A model generated the notes under the pieces. The model searched no databases. It was not told the DNA's origin and was given only the letters and a program-made list of their open reading frames with translations. A stretch of DNA of 64,000 bases from Sphingomonas endolithica (GTDB lineage Bacteria; Pseudomonadota; Alphaproteobacteria; Sphingomonadales; Sphingomonadaceae): NCBI RefSeq assembly GCF_025231525.1, contig NZ_CP103057.1, positions 885,001 to 949,000 on the forward strand. Direction: 5' to 3'. The translations under genes and the position numbers were made by a program. Of this stretch, positions 36,928 to 46,883 are shown in pieces (position 1 is the first letter of the stretch; each line of letters begins with the position of its first letter).

Positions 36928-36979
36928 AGGCAGGTAGGGTGATCGACTTCAACGTCCGAACTACCTCAAAGAGTATCCG

Positions 36980-38368
36980 ATGCGCCGCCTGCTGATCCCT
37001 CTGGCCCTGCTCGCCACGCCCGCAGCCGCGCAGCAGCTGACCCCCGCTGAGACCGCTCAGGTCGACGGGCTGGTGACCGAAACGCTGGCCGGCAGCGGCG
37101 TGCCCTCGGCATCGATCGCCATCGTGCGCGACAATCGCATCGTCTTCACCAAGGCGTACGGCAAGCAGTCCGAAGCCGCCCCCGCCCGGGCGCAATCGCG
37201 CTACCAGATCGCTTCCGTGTCGAAGCAATTCACCGCCGCCGCGCTGCTGATGCTGGAGAATGACGGCAAGCTGCGGCTCGACGAGACGGTCGCCAGACAC
37301 CTGCCCGGGATCAGCGGTGGCGATACGATCACGCTGCGGCAATTGCTGAGCCATACGTCTGGCCTGCAGGATTACTGGCCGCAGGATTACAGCTTCAAGG
37401 CGATGGCCACGCCCGTCACGCCGAAGCAGATCGTCGATCGCTGGGCCAGGAAGCCGCTCGATTTCGCGCCGGGCACGCAGTGGCAATATTCCAACACGGG
37501 CTACGTCGTGGCTGGGATGATCGCCGAACAGGTGTCGGGCCAACCGCTGCTCGACTTTCTCGACGCGCGGATCTTCAAGCCGCTGGGCATCGCCGCGATG
37601 GACCAGGATCTCGCGAACGGCGCGCGCTACCCGCAGGGCTATGAGCGCGCGGCGCTCGGCCCCGTACGGCCCGTGACACCGGCGGCATCCGGCTGGCTGT
37701 TCGCGGCAGGCGAATTGGCGATGAGCGCGGGCGACCTGGCGAAGTGGAATGTCGCACGACTAACGCGCGCGATCCTGCCCGCGGAGGATTGGACGGCACA
37801 GGAAACGGCGATCCGCCTCAGCGACGGGGCGGCGACCGGCTACGGCCTGGGCGTCTCACTCGGTGAGGCCGATGGCCGCCGCTTCGTCGAACATAGCGGC
37901 GAGGCGGTCGGCTTCCTGTCCGAGAACATCGTCTATCCCGACGACAAGGCGGCGATAACCGAGCTGACCAACAGCTGGTCGAGCCCGGCGTTCATGACGA
38001 TCGCGCGCGGCATCGCCGGCATCGTCCTGCCCCGCCCTACCACGGCCACCGCCGACCTCGACGCGACCCGCCGTGCACGCGCGCTGTTCGATCAGTTGCG
38101 CAGCGGACGGCTGGATCGCACACAGCTGACCGAGGATGCGGACTATTATTTCACCCCGCGCACGCTCGGCGATTTCCGCGCCAGCCTGGCCCCTCTCGGC
38201 GAGCCGGTCAGCTTCACGCAGTTCGGCCGCGCGCGATTGCGTGGCGGCTTCGTCAATCGCACGTACCGCGTGACCTATGCCGACGCGACGCTGTCGATCA
38301 GCACCTACCGCGAGCCCGGTGCAACCGGCCGGTTCGAACAATTCCTCGTCGCGCCTGCACAGAAGTGA
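36980..38368 (+). CDS. Serine hydrolase, class C beta-lactamase family, exported
   Basis: 462 residues with a signal peptide (MRRLLIPLALLATPAAAQ). The catalytic SxxK is SVSK (about residue 80, in YQIASVSKQFTAAALLMLEN) and the YxN motif is YSNTGY. A KTG-like third motif shows as HSG in FVEHSGEAVGF. This fits the large beta-lactamase/penicillin-binding (Pfam Beta-lactamase) esterase/DD-peptidase group rather than a true AmpC. The C-terminal 110 residues are a family-typical extension. The aminopeptidase gene starts 7 bases after the stop, so the two are probably co-transcribed. Confidence 0.88.
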   Translation: MRRLLIPLALLATPAAAQQLTPAETAQVDGLVTETLAGSGVPSASIAIVRDNRIVFTKAYGKQSEAAPARAQSRYQIASVSKQFTAAALLMLENDGKLRLDETVARHLPGISGGDTITLRQLLSHTSGLQDYWPQDYSFKAMATPVTPKQIVDRWARKPLDFAPGTQWQYSNTGYVVAGMIAEQVSGQPLLDFLDARIFKPLGIAAMDQDLANGARYPQGYERAALGPVRPVTPAASGWLFAAGELAMSAGDLAKWNVARLTRAILPAEDWTAQETAIRLSDGAATGYGLGVSLGEADGRRFVEHSGEAVGFLSENIVYPDDKAAITELTNSWSSPAFMTIARGIAGIVLPRPTTATADLDATRRARALFDQLRSGRLDRTQLTEDADYYFTPRTLGDFRASLAPLGEPVSFTQFGRARLRGGFVNRTYRVTYADATLSISTYREPGATGRFEQFLVAPAQK

Positions 38369-38375
38369 TCCTGCC

Positions 38376-39770
38376 ATGACCGATTTCGCCAAACTGCTCC
38401 AGCCGGACCGCGGCCAGCCCGCCCGCACGATCCACGTCGTGCATCCCGACAACTATGCCGAGTGGCTGGCAAAGCAGCCGCAGCGCACGCGGACGGCGGT
38501 CGCCGCCCACCGGCTGACCGGCAAGGCGGGCAATCGCGCGGTGCTGCCGGGCGATGGCCCGGAAGATTGGTCGATGCTGCTGGTGTGCAACGAAAGCCTG
38601 GACTCGCCATGGCGCATCGCGTCGCTGGGCGAGCAATTGCCCGAGGGCAGCTACCGCCTGGCCGACGGTGAGCCGGGCGCGGCGATGCTCGGCTGGCTGC
38701 TCGCGCAATATCGGTACGAGCGGTACAAGCAGGGCGACAGCGTCGGCCCGCGCGTGCTGCTGACCGGCGAGCCGGCGCGTATCGACGAGACGGTGCGTCT
38801 TGCCACTGCCACCGCCATGGTGCGCGATCTCGTCAACACGCCAGCGTCCGATCTCGGCCCGGCGGACCTGGAAGCGGCGGCTGCGCGGCTGGCCGAGCAG
38901 CATAATGCGACGCTGACGGTGACCCAGGGGGAGCCGCTCGCCAAGGGTTATCCGATGATCCACGCGGTCGGCACGGCGGCGGCCGCCGATCGGGCGCCGC
39001 GGCTGATCGAGCTCGAATGGGGTGATCCGGCACACCCGCGCGTCGCCCTGATCGGCAAGGGCGTGACGTTCGACACCGGCGGCCTGAACATCAAGCCGGG
39101 CAGCGGCATGGCGCTGATGAAGAAGGACATGGGCGGCGCGGCACACGCGCTGGCACTGGCCGGCCTGGTGATGGCGGCGCGGCTCAAGGTGCGGCTGCAT
39201 CTGCTGATCCCCGCGGTGGAGAACAGCATTTCGGGCGCAGCCTTCCGTCCCGGCGACGTCCTCGCCACGCGCCAAGGGCTGACGGTCGAGAACACCAACG
39301 CCGATGCCGAGGGCCGGCTCGTGCTGGGCGATGCGCTGACCAAGGCGGGCGAAGGCGCGAACGGCCGGCTGCCGGAGCTGATCATCGACTATGCGACCCT
39401 TACCGGCGCGGCGCGCGTCGCACTCGGGCCGGATCTGCCCGCCACGTTCAGCAACGACGAGGCCTTGGCGCAGGCGCTGCTCGATGTGGGCATGGCAGTC
39501 GGCGACCCACTGTGGCGGCTGCCTCTATGGGACGGCTATGACGACATGCTGAAGTCGGACATTGCCGACATGGTCAATTCGGCCGAGGGCGGATATGCCG
39601 GTGCAACGATCGCTGCGTTGTTCCTGCGCCGGTTCGTCCCGGCAGGGATCGCCTGGGCGCATTTCGATACGTTCGCGTGGCGCCCTGCGGCCAAGCCCGG
39701 GCGGCCCAAAGGCGGCGACGCGCTGGGCCTGCGCGCGGCTTGGGCGGTGTTGAAGGCACGCTATGGGTGA
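38376..39770 (+). CDS. M17 leucyl aminopeptidase
   Basis: 464 residues of a two-zinc cytosolic aminopeptidase. The Lys/Asp of the first metal region is KGVTFDTGGLNIKPG and the signature is NTNADAEGRLVLGDAL with metal-binding Asp and Glu. The C-terminal part keeps FDTFAWRP. Length and domain order fit PepA-like enzymes (N-terminal macro-like domain of about 165 residues). I use ATG 38376, 7 bases after the serine hydrolase stop, likely translated from the same mRNA. It cleaves N-terminal amino acids from peptides. Confidence 0.92.
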   Translation: MTDFAKLLQPDRGQPARTIHVVHPDNYAEWLAKQPQRTRTAVAAHRLTGKAGNRAVLPGDGPEDWSMLLVCNESLDSPWRIASLGEQLPEGSYRLADGEPGAAMLGWLLAQYRYERYKQGDSVGPRVLLTGEPARIDETVRLATATAMVRDLVNTPASDLGPADLEAAAARLAEQHNATLTVTQGEPLAKGYPMIHAVGTAAAADRAPRLIELEWGDPAHPRVALIGKGVTFDTGGLNIKPGSGMALMKKDMGGAAHALALAGLVMAARLKVRLHLLIPAVENSISGAAFRPGDVLATRQGLTVENTNADAEGRLVLGDALTKAGEGANGRLPELIIDYATLTGAARVALGPDLPATFSNDEALAQALLDVGMAVGDPLWRLPLWDGYDDMLKSDIADMVNSAEGGYAGATIAALFLRRFVPAGIAWAHFDTFAWRPAAKPGRPKGGDALGLRAAWAVLKARYG

Positions 39771-39786
39771 TGAGCGCAGCACCGCG

Positions 39787-39890
39787 CTCCCCGTCAAAGG
39801 CCAGGCTCAGTAGCGGAACGGCAGAGATCGTGCCTTGCGCCCGGTTGCTCCCACCTTCGCTACTGGACCCCGGCCTGCGCCGGGGAACTG
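39787..39890. repeat. Palindromic repeat pair between convergent genes
   Basis: A degenerate left unit (39787-39815, CTCCCCGTCAAAGGCCAGGC) faces a good right unit (39860-39888, ACTGGACCCCGGCCTGCGCC then GGGGAAC). Same GTTCCCCGGC family as the kdp unit. It lies exactly between the convergent aminopeptidase and tpiA genes, so it may end transcription from both sides. Confidence 0.75.
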
Positions 39891-39896
39891 GCGGCC

Positions 39897-40646
39897 TCAA
39901 TCCAACCCAGCCGCCGCCTCGATGATCGGCACGAACTTGGCAGCGGTAAGACTGGCACCCCCCACCAGCGCGCCATCGACGTCGCCGGCCGCCAGCAGTG
40001 CCGCCGCATTGTCGCCCGTCACCGACCCGCCGTACAGCAGGCGCATCGCATCCGCGTCCGCGCCGATCGCCGTCCGTAAAGTCGCCCGGATGGCACCGTG
40101 CATGGCGGCAATATCCGCCACCGTCGGCGTCCGTCCCGTGCCGACTGCCCAGACGGGTTCGTACGCGATCGACAGCCAGTCGGCCGCCGCCCCTTTCGGT
40201 AGCGACGCGGTCAATTGCCCGGTGACCACCGCCTCCGCCTTCCCCGCCTCGCGCTGCTCCAGCGTCTCGCCCACGCACAAGATGGCGCTCAGCCCGCCGG
40301 CGAGCAGCGCCGTCGCCTTCGCCTTCACGTCCGCATCGGTCTCGTAATTGTCCGCCCGGCGCTCGCTATGCCCGACGATCGAGAAACGCGCGCCGGCCTC
40401 GGCGATCATCGCCACCGAAATGCAGCCGGTGTGTGCGCCGCGGGGCGCGGGGTGAACGTCCTGCGCGCCGATCGCCAGTCCCGGCGTGGCGGCGACCGCC
40501 GGTGCGATCAGCGTTGCCGGCAGGGCCATTGCCACCTCCACATTGCCGGCACTGTCCGCCGCGCGCGCGATGCCTTCCAGTTCGGCGAGCGCCGCCAGAT
40601 CGCCGTTCATCTTCCAATTGCCCGCGATCAGCTTGCGTCGTGTCAT
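39897..40646 (-). CDS. tpiA: Triosephosphate isomerase
   Basis: 249 residues. Interconverts dihydroxyacetone phosphate and glyceraldehyde 3-phosphate in glycolysis. All catalytic positions are present: Lys in GNWKMNG, electrophile His in VGHSERR, base Glu in AYEPVWAVGTG and phosphate gripper GGSV. I use ATG 40646 with GGGGAGAC just upstream; the open frame to 40754 is not part of the gene. Divergent from the foldase gene, with 122 bases for two promoters. Confidence 0.96.
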   Translation of the reverse strand: MTRRKLIAGNWKMNGDLAALAELEGIARAADSAGNVEVAMALPATLIAPAVAATPGLAIGAQDVHPAPRGAHTGCISVAMIAEAGARFSIVGHSERRADNYETDADVKAKATALLAGGLSAILCVGETLEQREAGKAEAVVTGQLTASLPKGAAADWLSIAYEPVWAVGTGRTPTVADIAAMHGAIRATLRTAIGADADAMRLLYGGSVTGDNAAALLAAGDVDGALVGGASLTAAKFVPIIEAAAGLD

Positions 40647-40768
40647 GCGTCTCCCCTTTACAGTTGGGACGGCGATAGAGTGCGATCCCGCGTCTGCACA
40701 AGCTTGAAGCTCGCCGGTGCTGCCCGTAAAGCGGTGCCAATTCCGTACGTGCAACAGATCGGTCGTCC

Positions 40769-42712
40769 ATGCTCAGCCTCATCCGCCGCCTCACCCATTC
40801 GAAGGTCGGCCTGGTCGTCACGTTCGGCCTGCTGGCGCTGATCGCGCTGGCTTTTGCCGCCACCGACATCACCGGCATGCAGTCGGGCGCCACCGCCGGC
40901 GGCGGTTCGGTGGCGACCGTGGGCAAGGCCAAGATCGGCGAAGGCGAGCTGCGCGACCGCGCGCAGAACGTGCTGGAGGGCTATCGCCAGCAGCAGCCGG
41001 GCATCGACATGGGGCAGTTCATCGCGCAGGGCGGGCTGGAAGGCACGCTGAACCAGCTGATCGAGGATCTGGCACTCGACCAGTTCGGCCGCGATCAGGG
41101 CATGGTCGTCAGCAAGCGGGCGGTGGACGGCGAGATCGCCAGCATCCCGGCGCTGCAGGGCCCCGACGGCAAGTTCAGCCAGACGATCTATCAGCAGCTG
41201 CTGCGTGACCGGAAGCTGACCGACGTCCAGATCCGCCAGGATATCGCGCGCGACATCATCAAGCAGCAGCTGATCCTGCCGACGCTGCCCGCCGCACAGG
41301 TGCCGTTGCAGCTTGCACTGCCTTATGCCTCGCTGCTGCTCGAAAAGCGCCAGGGCCAGGTCGGCTTCATCCCGACACGGGCCATGCCCGTGGGCGCCGC
41401 GCCGACCGAGGCGGAGCTTGCCACCTGGTACAAGCGCAACATCGCCCATTACACCATCCCGGAACGCCGCACGATCCGCTACGCGATGATCACGGGCGAT
41501 CAGATCAAGGCGCAGACCGTGCCGACCGAAGCGGAGATCGCACAGGCCTACAAGTCGCAGGCCGCGACCTATGCCGCGACCGAAAAGCGCTCGATCGTGC
41601 AGGTCATTCTTGCCGATCAGGCCAGCGCGAACGCGCTCGCCGCCAAGGTGAAGGCCGGCACCTCGATCGAGGCGGCGGCACGTGCCGCGGGGCTCGAGCC
41701 GATCACGCTGCCGCTGGTGCAGAAAGCCGCTTATGCCGCGCAGAGCACGCCGGCGATCGCCGATGCGGTGTTCGCGGCGCCACAGGGGGGCGTCGTTGGC
41801 CCGCTGCGTGGTACGCTCGGCTTCAGCGTGGTGCGCGTCGATGCGATCCAGAAGGTCGCGGCGCGGTCGCTGGATGAGGTACGCGACGAAGTGTCGGCTG
41901 CCGTGTCGCGTGAAAAGGCCAATACCGTGCTGGCACGCATCCACGATGCGCTTGACGACGGCATCGCCAATCGCTCGACCTTTGCCGAGCTCGTTTCCGA
42001 CCAGAAGCTGACCGCCAGCGCCACGCCGGCATTGCTCGCCGACGGCCGCGATCCCAACGACGCGACACGCAAGGCTGCGCCCGATTTCATGCCGATCATC
42101 GCCGCCGCCTTTGCTGCCGAAACGGGTGACAGCCCGCAGCTGGTGACCATCGGCACCGATGGCGGCTTTGCACTCGTCGCGCTCGACCGCGTCGTGCCGC
42201 CTGCCGCACCGCCGATCGCCGCGATCCGCCCGGTACTGGCGCGCGACTTCACGCTCGATCGCTCGCGCCGTGCGGCCCGGGCGATCGCCGCCGGCATCGT
42301 CTCCAAGGCCAACAAGGGTGGCGCCTTCGCGGCGCTGTATGCGGCAAGCGGCGTGAAGGTGCCGCCGATCCAGCCGCTCAACGCTTCGCGCGCGCAGCTT
42401 TCCACCAATCCGCGCGGCGCGCCGCCGCCCCTGGTGCTGATGTTCTCGATGTCGCAGGGCACGTCCAAGCTGCTCGAGGCACCGAACAACGAAGGCTGGT
42501 TCGTGCTCCATCTCGACCGCATCGAGCGCGGCAATGCGGTGGGCAAGCCGCAGGTGATCGACGCGATGCGTGCCGATCTCGGCAAGGTCGTTGGCCGCGA
42601 ATATGCGCAGCAGTTCGGCGCCGCGGTGCAGAAGCATGTCGGCGTGAAGAAGAACGACAAGAGCATCGCTGCCGTCCGGGCAACGCTGACGGGTGCAGGC
42701 GCCGCGCAGTAA
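40769..42712 (+). CDS. PpiD/SurA-like periplasmic peptidyl-prolyl isomerase
   Basis: 647 residues anchored by one N-terminal TM segment (about 12-32, VGLVVTFGLLALIALAFAAT), then a SurA_N-like domain (VATVGKAKIGEGELRD...) and a parvulin-like rotamase region (about 230-350), with a further chaperone-like tail. This fits PpiD, an inner-membrane-anchored foldase for envelope proteins. It is common upstream of trp genes in sphingomonads. A palindromic repeat separates it from trpE by 124 bases. Confidence 0.9.
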   Translation: MLSLIRRLTHSKVGLVVTFGLLALIALAFAATDITGMQSGATAGGGSVATVGKAKIGEGELRDRAQNVLEGYRQQQPGIDMGQFIAQGGLEGTLNQLIEDLALDQFGRDQGMVVSKRAVDGEIASIPALQGPDGKFSQTIYQQLLRDRKLTDVQIRQDIARDIIKQQLILPTLPAAQVPLQLALPYASLLLEKRQGQVGFIPTRAMPVGAAPTEAELATWYKRNIAHYTIPERRTIRYAMITGDQIKAQTVPTEAEIAQAYKSQAATYAATEKRSIVQVILADQASANALAAKVKAGTSIEAAARAAGLEPITLPLVQKAAYAAQSTPAIADAVFAAPQGGVVGPLRGTLGFSVVRVDAIQKVAARSLDEVRDEVSAAVSREKANTVLARIHDALDDGIANRSTFAELVSDQKLTASATPALLADGRDPNDATRKAAPDFMPIIAAAFAAETGDSPQLVTIGTDGGFALVALDRVVPPAAPPIAAIRPVLARDFTLDRSRRAARAIAAGIVSKANKGGAFAALYAASGVKVPPIQPLNASRAQLSTNPRGAPPPLVLMFSMSQGTSKLLEAPNNEGWFVLHLDRIERGNAVGKPQVIDAMRADLGKVVGREYAQQFGAAVQKHVGVKKNDKSIAAVRATLTGAGAAQ

Positions 42713-42720
42713 GAGACCTT

Positions 42721-42822
42721 GTTCCCCGGCGCGGGCCGGGGAACGGTAGCGGGCGAGGCGTCACAAGCCGCTAGCTTGGCCCGCTCCACCCTTCAACCGG
42801 CCCCGGCCCTTGACCGGGAACG
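42721..42822. repeat. Palindromic repeat units between the foldase gene and trpE
   Basis: The left unit 42721-42744 is a perfect hairpin GTTCCCCGGC-GCGG-GCCGGGGAAC. The right unit (42798-42822) has CGGCCCCGGCCCTTGACCGG then GAACG, facing the other way. It ends 15 bases before the trpE ATG, so folding of this stem could influence trpE translation. Confidence 0.8.
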
Positions 42823-42836
42823 CTGCCGAACGGGCT

Positions 42837-44348
42837 ATGATGACCATGCCAGACGCGTCTCCCCTGACAGAACTCGCCGCTGGTCGCCCGGCGCTGGTGT
42901 GGCGCCGGCAGATCGCCGACACGGAGACACCGGTTGCCGCAGCGCTCAAGCTGATCGAGCCCGGTCGCGGCGATTTCCTGCTCGAATCCGTCGAAGGCGG
43001 CGCGATCCGCGGGCGCCACAGCCTGATCGGACTCGCCCCCGACCTCGTGTTCCGCGCGCAGGACAATGCGGCGGAGATCAACCCGCATTGGCTGAGCGAC
43101 CGCGATGCCTTCACGCCCTGCGACGCGCCCACGCTGGACGCGTTGCGCCAGCTCGTCGCCTCCTGCCGCATGGCCGTGCCACCGGAACTGCCACGCGCAC
43201 TTGCCTGCCTGGTCGGCTATTTCGGCTATGAGACGGTCGGGCTGGTCGAAAAACTGCCGCAGCAGGACCAAGACCCGCTCGGCCTGCCGGACATGATCTT
43301 CGTGCGGCCGACGATCGTGCTGATCTTCGATCGCCTTGCCGATGCGCTGTTCCTGGTGGCACCGGTCTGGCCCGACGCCAGCCGTTCGCCAGCCGAGATC
43401 ATTGCCGAAGCGGAGGAACGGATCGACACGGTCGCCGCGCGCCTCGCCAGTGGTGGCCTGCCGCCCCCTGCCCGGCTCGAGGCACTGCCCGAGGTGGCGC
43501 TCGCCCCGGTACTGGCGCCCGGCCGCTACGGCGAGATGGTAGCGCGCGCGAAGGACTATATCGTTGCCGGCGACATCTTCCAGGTCGTGCTGGCGCAGCG
43601 CTTCACCGTCCCCTTCCCGCTGCCACCGATCGAGCTCTACCGCGCACTGCGACGCATCAACCCGTCGCCCTTCCTCTATCATCTCGACCTGCCCGGCTTC
43701 ACCCTCACCGGCTCCTCGCCCGAGATCCTGGTCCGCGTGCGCGACGGAGAGGTCACCATCCGTCCGATCGCCGGCACGCGCCCGCGCGGGCGAAGTGCAA
43801 GCGAGGATGAGGCCAACCGCACCAGCCTGCTGGCCGATCCCAAGGAACGCGCCGAACACCTGATGCTGCTAGATCTCGGCCGCAACGATGTCGGCCGCGT
43901 CGCCGATCGCGGCACGGTGCAGGTCACCGACAGCTACACGGTCGAATTCTACAGCCATGTCATGCACATCGTCTCGAACGTGGTCGGTCGGCTCGGCGAG
44001 GAGCATGACGCGATCGATGCGCTGCTCGCCGGCTTCCCCGCGGGCACGGTCAGCGGCGCGCCCAAGGTCCGCGCCTGCGGGGTGATTGCCGAGCTCGAAT
44101 CGGAAAAGCGCGGCGCCTATGCCGGAGGTGTCGGCTATTTCTCGCCCGACGGCTCGATGGACAGCTGCATCGTGCTGCGCACCGCGGTGGTGAAGGACGG
44201 CGTCATGCACGTTCAGGCAGGCGCGGGCATCGTCGCCGACAGCGATCCGGCTTCCGAACAGCGCGAATGCGAGGCAAAGGCCGGCGCGCTGCTCGCCGCC
44301 GCACGCGAGGCGATCGCACGGGCTGGGGATAGCGGGTTCGGCCAGTAG
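42837..44348 (+). CDS. trpE: Anthranilate synthase component I
   Basis: 503 residues. With TrpG it turns chorismate and glutamine into anthranilate. The tryptophan-feedback motif LLES is present (in DFLLESVEGG). Chorismate-binding motifs are PSPFLYHLDLPGF, IAGTRPRGR, LLDLGRNDVGRV and PAGTVSGAPKVRA. I use ATG 42837. It starts the trpE, hypothetical, trpG, trpD, trpC block. No leader peptide or Trp attenuator is visible in the short gap upstream, which is filled by the palindromic repeat. Confidence 0.96.
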   Translation: MMTMPDASPLTELAAGRPALVWRRQIADTETPVAAALKLIEPGRGDFLLESVEGGAIRGRHSLIGLAPDLVFRAQDNAAEINPHWLSDRDAFTPCDAPTLDALRQLVASCRMAVPPELPRALACLVGYFGYETVGLVEKLPQQDQDPLGLPDMIFVRPTIVLIFDRLADALFLVAPVWPDASRSPAEIIAEAEERIDTVAARLASGGLPPPARLEALPEVALAPVLAPGRYGEMVARAKDYIVAGDIFQVVLAQRFTVPFPLPPIELYRALRRINPSPFLYHLDLPGFTLTGSSPEILVRVRDGEVTIRPIAGTRPRGRSASEDEANRTSLLADPKERAEHLMLLDLGRNDVGRVADRGTVQVTDSYTVEFYSHVMHIVSNVVGRLGEEHDAIDALLAGFPAGTVSGAPKVRACGVIAELESEKRGAYAGGVGYFSPDGSMDSCIVLRTAVVKDGVMHVQAGAGIVADSDPASEQRECEAKAGALLAAAREAIARAGDSGFGQ

Positions 44349-44453
44349 CGCAGGCTGCTACGCAGGTCCTTGGGGAAAAGCGCGCATTCGTGCATGCACA
44401 ATCCAAGCCGTCACCCTGACTTGTTCGGCAACTATCCCTTTTAAACATGATTT

Positions 44454-44547
44454 GTCATCCCCGCGAAGGCGGGGATCCATAATGTCGGGCTTAGCGGTTG
44501 AAATGCAGACGTTCGAGTATATGGATCCCCGCCTGCGCGGGGATGAC
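44454..44547. repeat. Palindromic repeat pair, GTCATCCCCGC family
   Basis: 27-base arms (44454-44480, GTCATCCCCGCGAAGGCGGGG then ATCCAT; 44521-44547) are reverse complements with one mismatch. A different family from the GTTCCCCGGC repeats. It lies between the convergent trpE and secreted-protein genes, in a 298-base gap that holds nothing else obvious. Confidence 0.9.
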
Positions 44548-44646
44548 GGATCATGATCGAACGGGATAGCCGCCGAATAAGTCCGGGGTGACGAATAGGA
44601 GCCAGATAGCGGCTCGCCTCGAGCCGCACACCCTATCGCAAGGAAG

Positions 44647-45093
44647 TTACCGCTCCCCGCCCGGTACGCGCGCCGCATCAGACCGCTGTTGGCGCTTGTC
44701 CGCGGCATAATCGCGCAACTGCTTCGCGACACAGCCCGTCTGCCCACCCGTGCCGACCGGCGAGCAGGTATTGGGCAAGCCCCCTGCCACGCGACCGACC
44801 TCGTCCATCGTCTCGGCGCGGTTCACCCAGCTCTGCGACGCCGCATCGGGCTTGGATTCGCGTAGATCCTTGGGGATCCGGTACGGGTCCTCCAGCGTGC
44901 CACAGACCACGACTTCGCCGGTCGATGTGGGCGGCGGGCACTTCTCGCCTTTTCGCAACTGCACGTTGCGGATTCGCTGCGGCGGCTGGCCGGTTTCCTC
45001 CTGTGCCTGTGCACCGGTCTGGATCGGGGTCCGTTGCGCCATGCCGGGCATGGCGATGGAGAGCAAAGCAACGGCTAGGGGCAAGCGGATCAT
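44647..45093 (-). CDS. Exported protein of unknown function (sphingomonad CP...VVCG type)
   Basis: 148 residues with a signal peptide ([20 protein letters not shown]). The mature part contains [20 protein letters not shown], a Cys-containing motif seen in many small sphingomonad exported proteins, and later [15 protein letters not shown] with two more Cys, suggesting disulfides. ATG 45093 has AGGAGT 8 bases upstream. It is antisense-oriented between trpE and trpG, so it interrupts the trp block on the opposite strand. Function unknown. Confidence 0.82.
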   Translation of the reverse strand: MIRLPLAVALLSIAMPGMAQRTPIQTGAQAQEETGQPPQRIRNVQLRKGEKCPPPTSTGEVVVCGTLEDPYRIPKDLRESKPDAASQSWVNRAETMDEVGRVAGGLPNTCSPVGTGGQTGCVAKQLRDYAADKRQQRSDAARVPGGER

Positions 45094-45211
45094 CGGTCGG
45101 AACTCCTGTTTCACCCTTAACGTGCGGAGGCCGCGCTTGCTCCATGCTGAACAAGAAGCTGTCACGGGCCATGCTGTTGCGCTGTTCCCCCCATCGGCTA
45201 TGGCGGCGACC

Positions 45212-45796
45212 ATGATATTGGTCATCGACAATTACGACAGCTTTACCTGGAACCTGGTCCATTACCTGATGGAACTGGGTGTCGAGGTAAAGGTGGTGCG
45301 CAACGACGCGCTCACCGCGCGCGATGCGATCGCCAGCAACGCCCAGGGTTTCCTCATCTCCCCCGGCCCCTGCACCCCGAACGAAGCCGGCATCAGTCTC
45401 GATCTCGTCGCCGCTTGCGCCGCCGAACACAAGCCGCTGCTCGGCGTGTGCCTGGGCCATCAGGCGATCGGCCAGCATTTCGGCGGCGCAGTGGTGCGCG
45501 GCGGGCTGATGCACGGCAAGACCTCCCCGGTCGAGCATGACGGCACCGGCCTGTTCGCCGATCTGCCCAGCCCCTTCACCGCCACCCGCTACCATTCGCT
45601 GATCGTCGAGGACGTGCCCGACGACCTGATCGTCAACGCCCGCGCCGCCGATGGCTCGGTAATGGGCGTGGCCCATCGCACGCTGCCGATCCACGGCGTG
45701 CAGTTCCACCCGGAGAGCATCGCCACCGAACATGGCCACGCGCTGCTCGCCAATTTCCTGCGCATCGCCGGGCTACCGGTAGGTGAACGCGCGTGA
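45212..45796 (+). CDS. trpG: Anthranilate synthase glutamine amidotransferase
   Basis: 194 residues. Class I glutamine amidotransferase with nucleophile Cys in [13 protein letters not shown] and the His/Glu pair in GVQFHPESI. It feeds ammonia to TrpE. The ATG at 45212 gives the canonical [14 protein letters not shown] opening; an ATG four codons upstream is possible. It is 119 bases after the divergent exported-protein start, so it probably has its own promoter, unlike a tight trpEG pair. trpD follows after a 91-base repeat-filled gap. Confidence 0.95.
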   Translation: MILVIDNYDSFTWNLVHYLMELGVEVKVVRNDALTARDAIASNAQGFLISPGPCTPNEAGISLDLVAACAAEHKPLLGVCLGHQAIGQHFGGAVVRGGLMHGKTSPVEHDGTGLFADLPSPFTATRYHSLIVEDVPDDLIVNARAADGSVMGVAHRTLPIHGVQFHPESIATEHGHALLANFLRIAGLPVGERA

Positions 45797-45810
45797 GCCG
45801 ATCCAGCCAC

Positions 45811-45843
45811 CGTCATCCCGGACTTGATCCGGGATCCAGGGCG
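45811..45843. repeat. Single palindromic unit, CGTCATCCCGG family
   Basis: CGTCATCCCGGACTTGATCC then GGGATCCAGGGCG, with core hairpin ATCCCGGA-CTTGA-TCCGGGAT (45815-45835). Third family of short palindromes here. It lies in the trpG-trpD gap (91 bases), where a strong stem could uncouple the two genes. Confidence 0.8.
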
Positions 45844-45887
45844 CCGCGTAGATCCATCAGCGGGTTTGAGACGACGGCGGTATTGAA

Positions 45888-46883
45888 ATGACCACCATCA
45901 CCCTGCTCCCAGACCCCAGCACGCCACTCAGCCACGAATCCGCGCGCCAGGCCTTTGCCGACATCCTCGACGCCCGCGCCTCCGAAGACGCGATCGCCGA
46001 CTTCCTGACCGCGCTTGCCGAGCGCGGCGAGACGAGCATCGAGATCGCCGAGGGCGCCAAGGCGCTGCGCGAGCGCCTGATCCCGATCACCGCGCCAGCG
46101 GGCACTGTCGATGTGTGCGGCACCGGGGGCGATGGTCACCACACGCTCAACGTCTCGACCGCGGTCAGCCTGGTCGTCGCGGCGTGCGGCGTGCCGGTCG
46201 CCAAGAACGGCAACCGCGCCGCCTCGTCCAAGGCGGGCGCCGCCGATACGCTGGAGGCACTCGGCCTCGACATGGAGCGCGCCGGCGCCATGGCACAGGC
46301 CACGCTCGACGATCTCGGCATCTGCTTCCTGTTCGCGGCCAACCATCATCCGGCGATGAAGCGCATCACGCCGATCCGGCGCCGCATCGGCCGCCGCACG
46401 ATCTTTAACCTGATGGGTCCGCTCGCCAATCCGGCGCATGTCACCCGCCAGTTGATCGGCATCGCCCGCCCGGATTATGCCGGCATCTATGCCGAGGCGC
46501 TCGAACAGCTCGGCACGGAATCGGCGATCGTCGTCTCGGGCGAGGAGGGGCTCGACGAACTTTCCGGCGCCGGCCCCAGCATCGTCGTCAATGTCGGCAG
46601 TGCCGCCTTCCCGACGCGGATCGCGCCCGAGGATGCCGGCCTGCCCCGCCACCCGATCGCGGCGATCCATGGCGGCGATCCCGCTTATAACGCACGCGCG
46701 CTGCGCCGCCTGCTGCATGGCGAAACCGGTGGCTATCGCGACGCGGTGCTGCTCAATGCCGCCGCTGCGTTGATGGTCGCCGGGCACAGCGATACCCTGC
46801 CCGAGGGCGCCGCCGCCGCTGCCGAGGCGCTCGATGCCGGGCGGGCGAACACCCTGCTCGACGCCTGGATTGCCTATTCATGA
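45888..46883 (+). CDS. trpD: Anthranilate phosphoribosyltransferase
   Basis: 331 residues. Joins anthranilate and PRPP, second step of the Trp pathway. PRPP-binding glycine-rich motif [16 protein letters not shown]; then [21 protein letters not shown] and [13 protein letters not shown] are the anthranilate tunnel motifs. Normal length. Its stop overlaps the trpC start by 4 bases. Confidence 0.97.
   Translation: MTTITLLPDPSTPLSHESARQAFADILDARASEDAIADFLTALAERGETSIEIAEGAKALRERLIPITAPAGTVDVCGTGGDGHHTLNVSTAVSLVVAACGVPVAKNGNRAASSKAGAADTLEALGLDMERAGAMAQATLDDLGICFLFAANHHPAMKRITPIRRRIGRRTIFNLMGPLANPAHVTRQLIGIARPDYAGIYAEALEQLGTESAIVVSGEEGLDELSGAGPSIVVNVGSAAFPTRIAPEDAGLPRHPIAAIHGGDPAYNARALRRLLHGETGGYRDAVLLNAAAALMVAGHSDTLPEGAAAAAEALDAGRANTLLDAWIAYS

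Noticed and set aside
40658..42637. 659-codon minus-strand frame opposite the PpiD-like gene
   Set aside because: Arg/His-rich antisense shadow; the plus strand has a TM anchor and foldase domains.
42713..42836. Trp attenuator leader before trpE
   Set aside because: No short frame with Trp codons or alternative hairpins; the stem there is a dispersed repeat.
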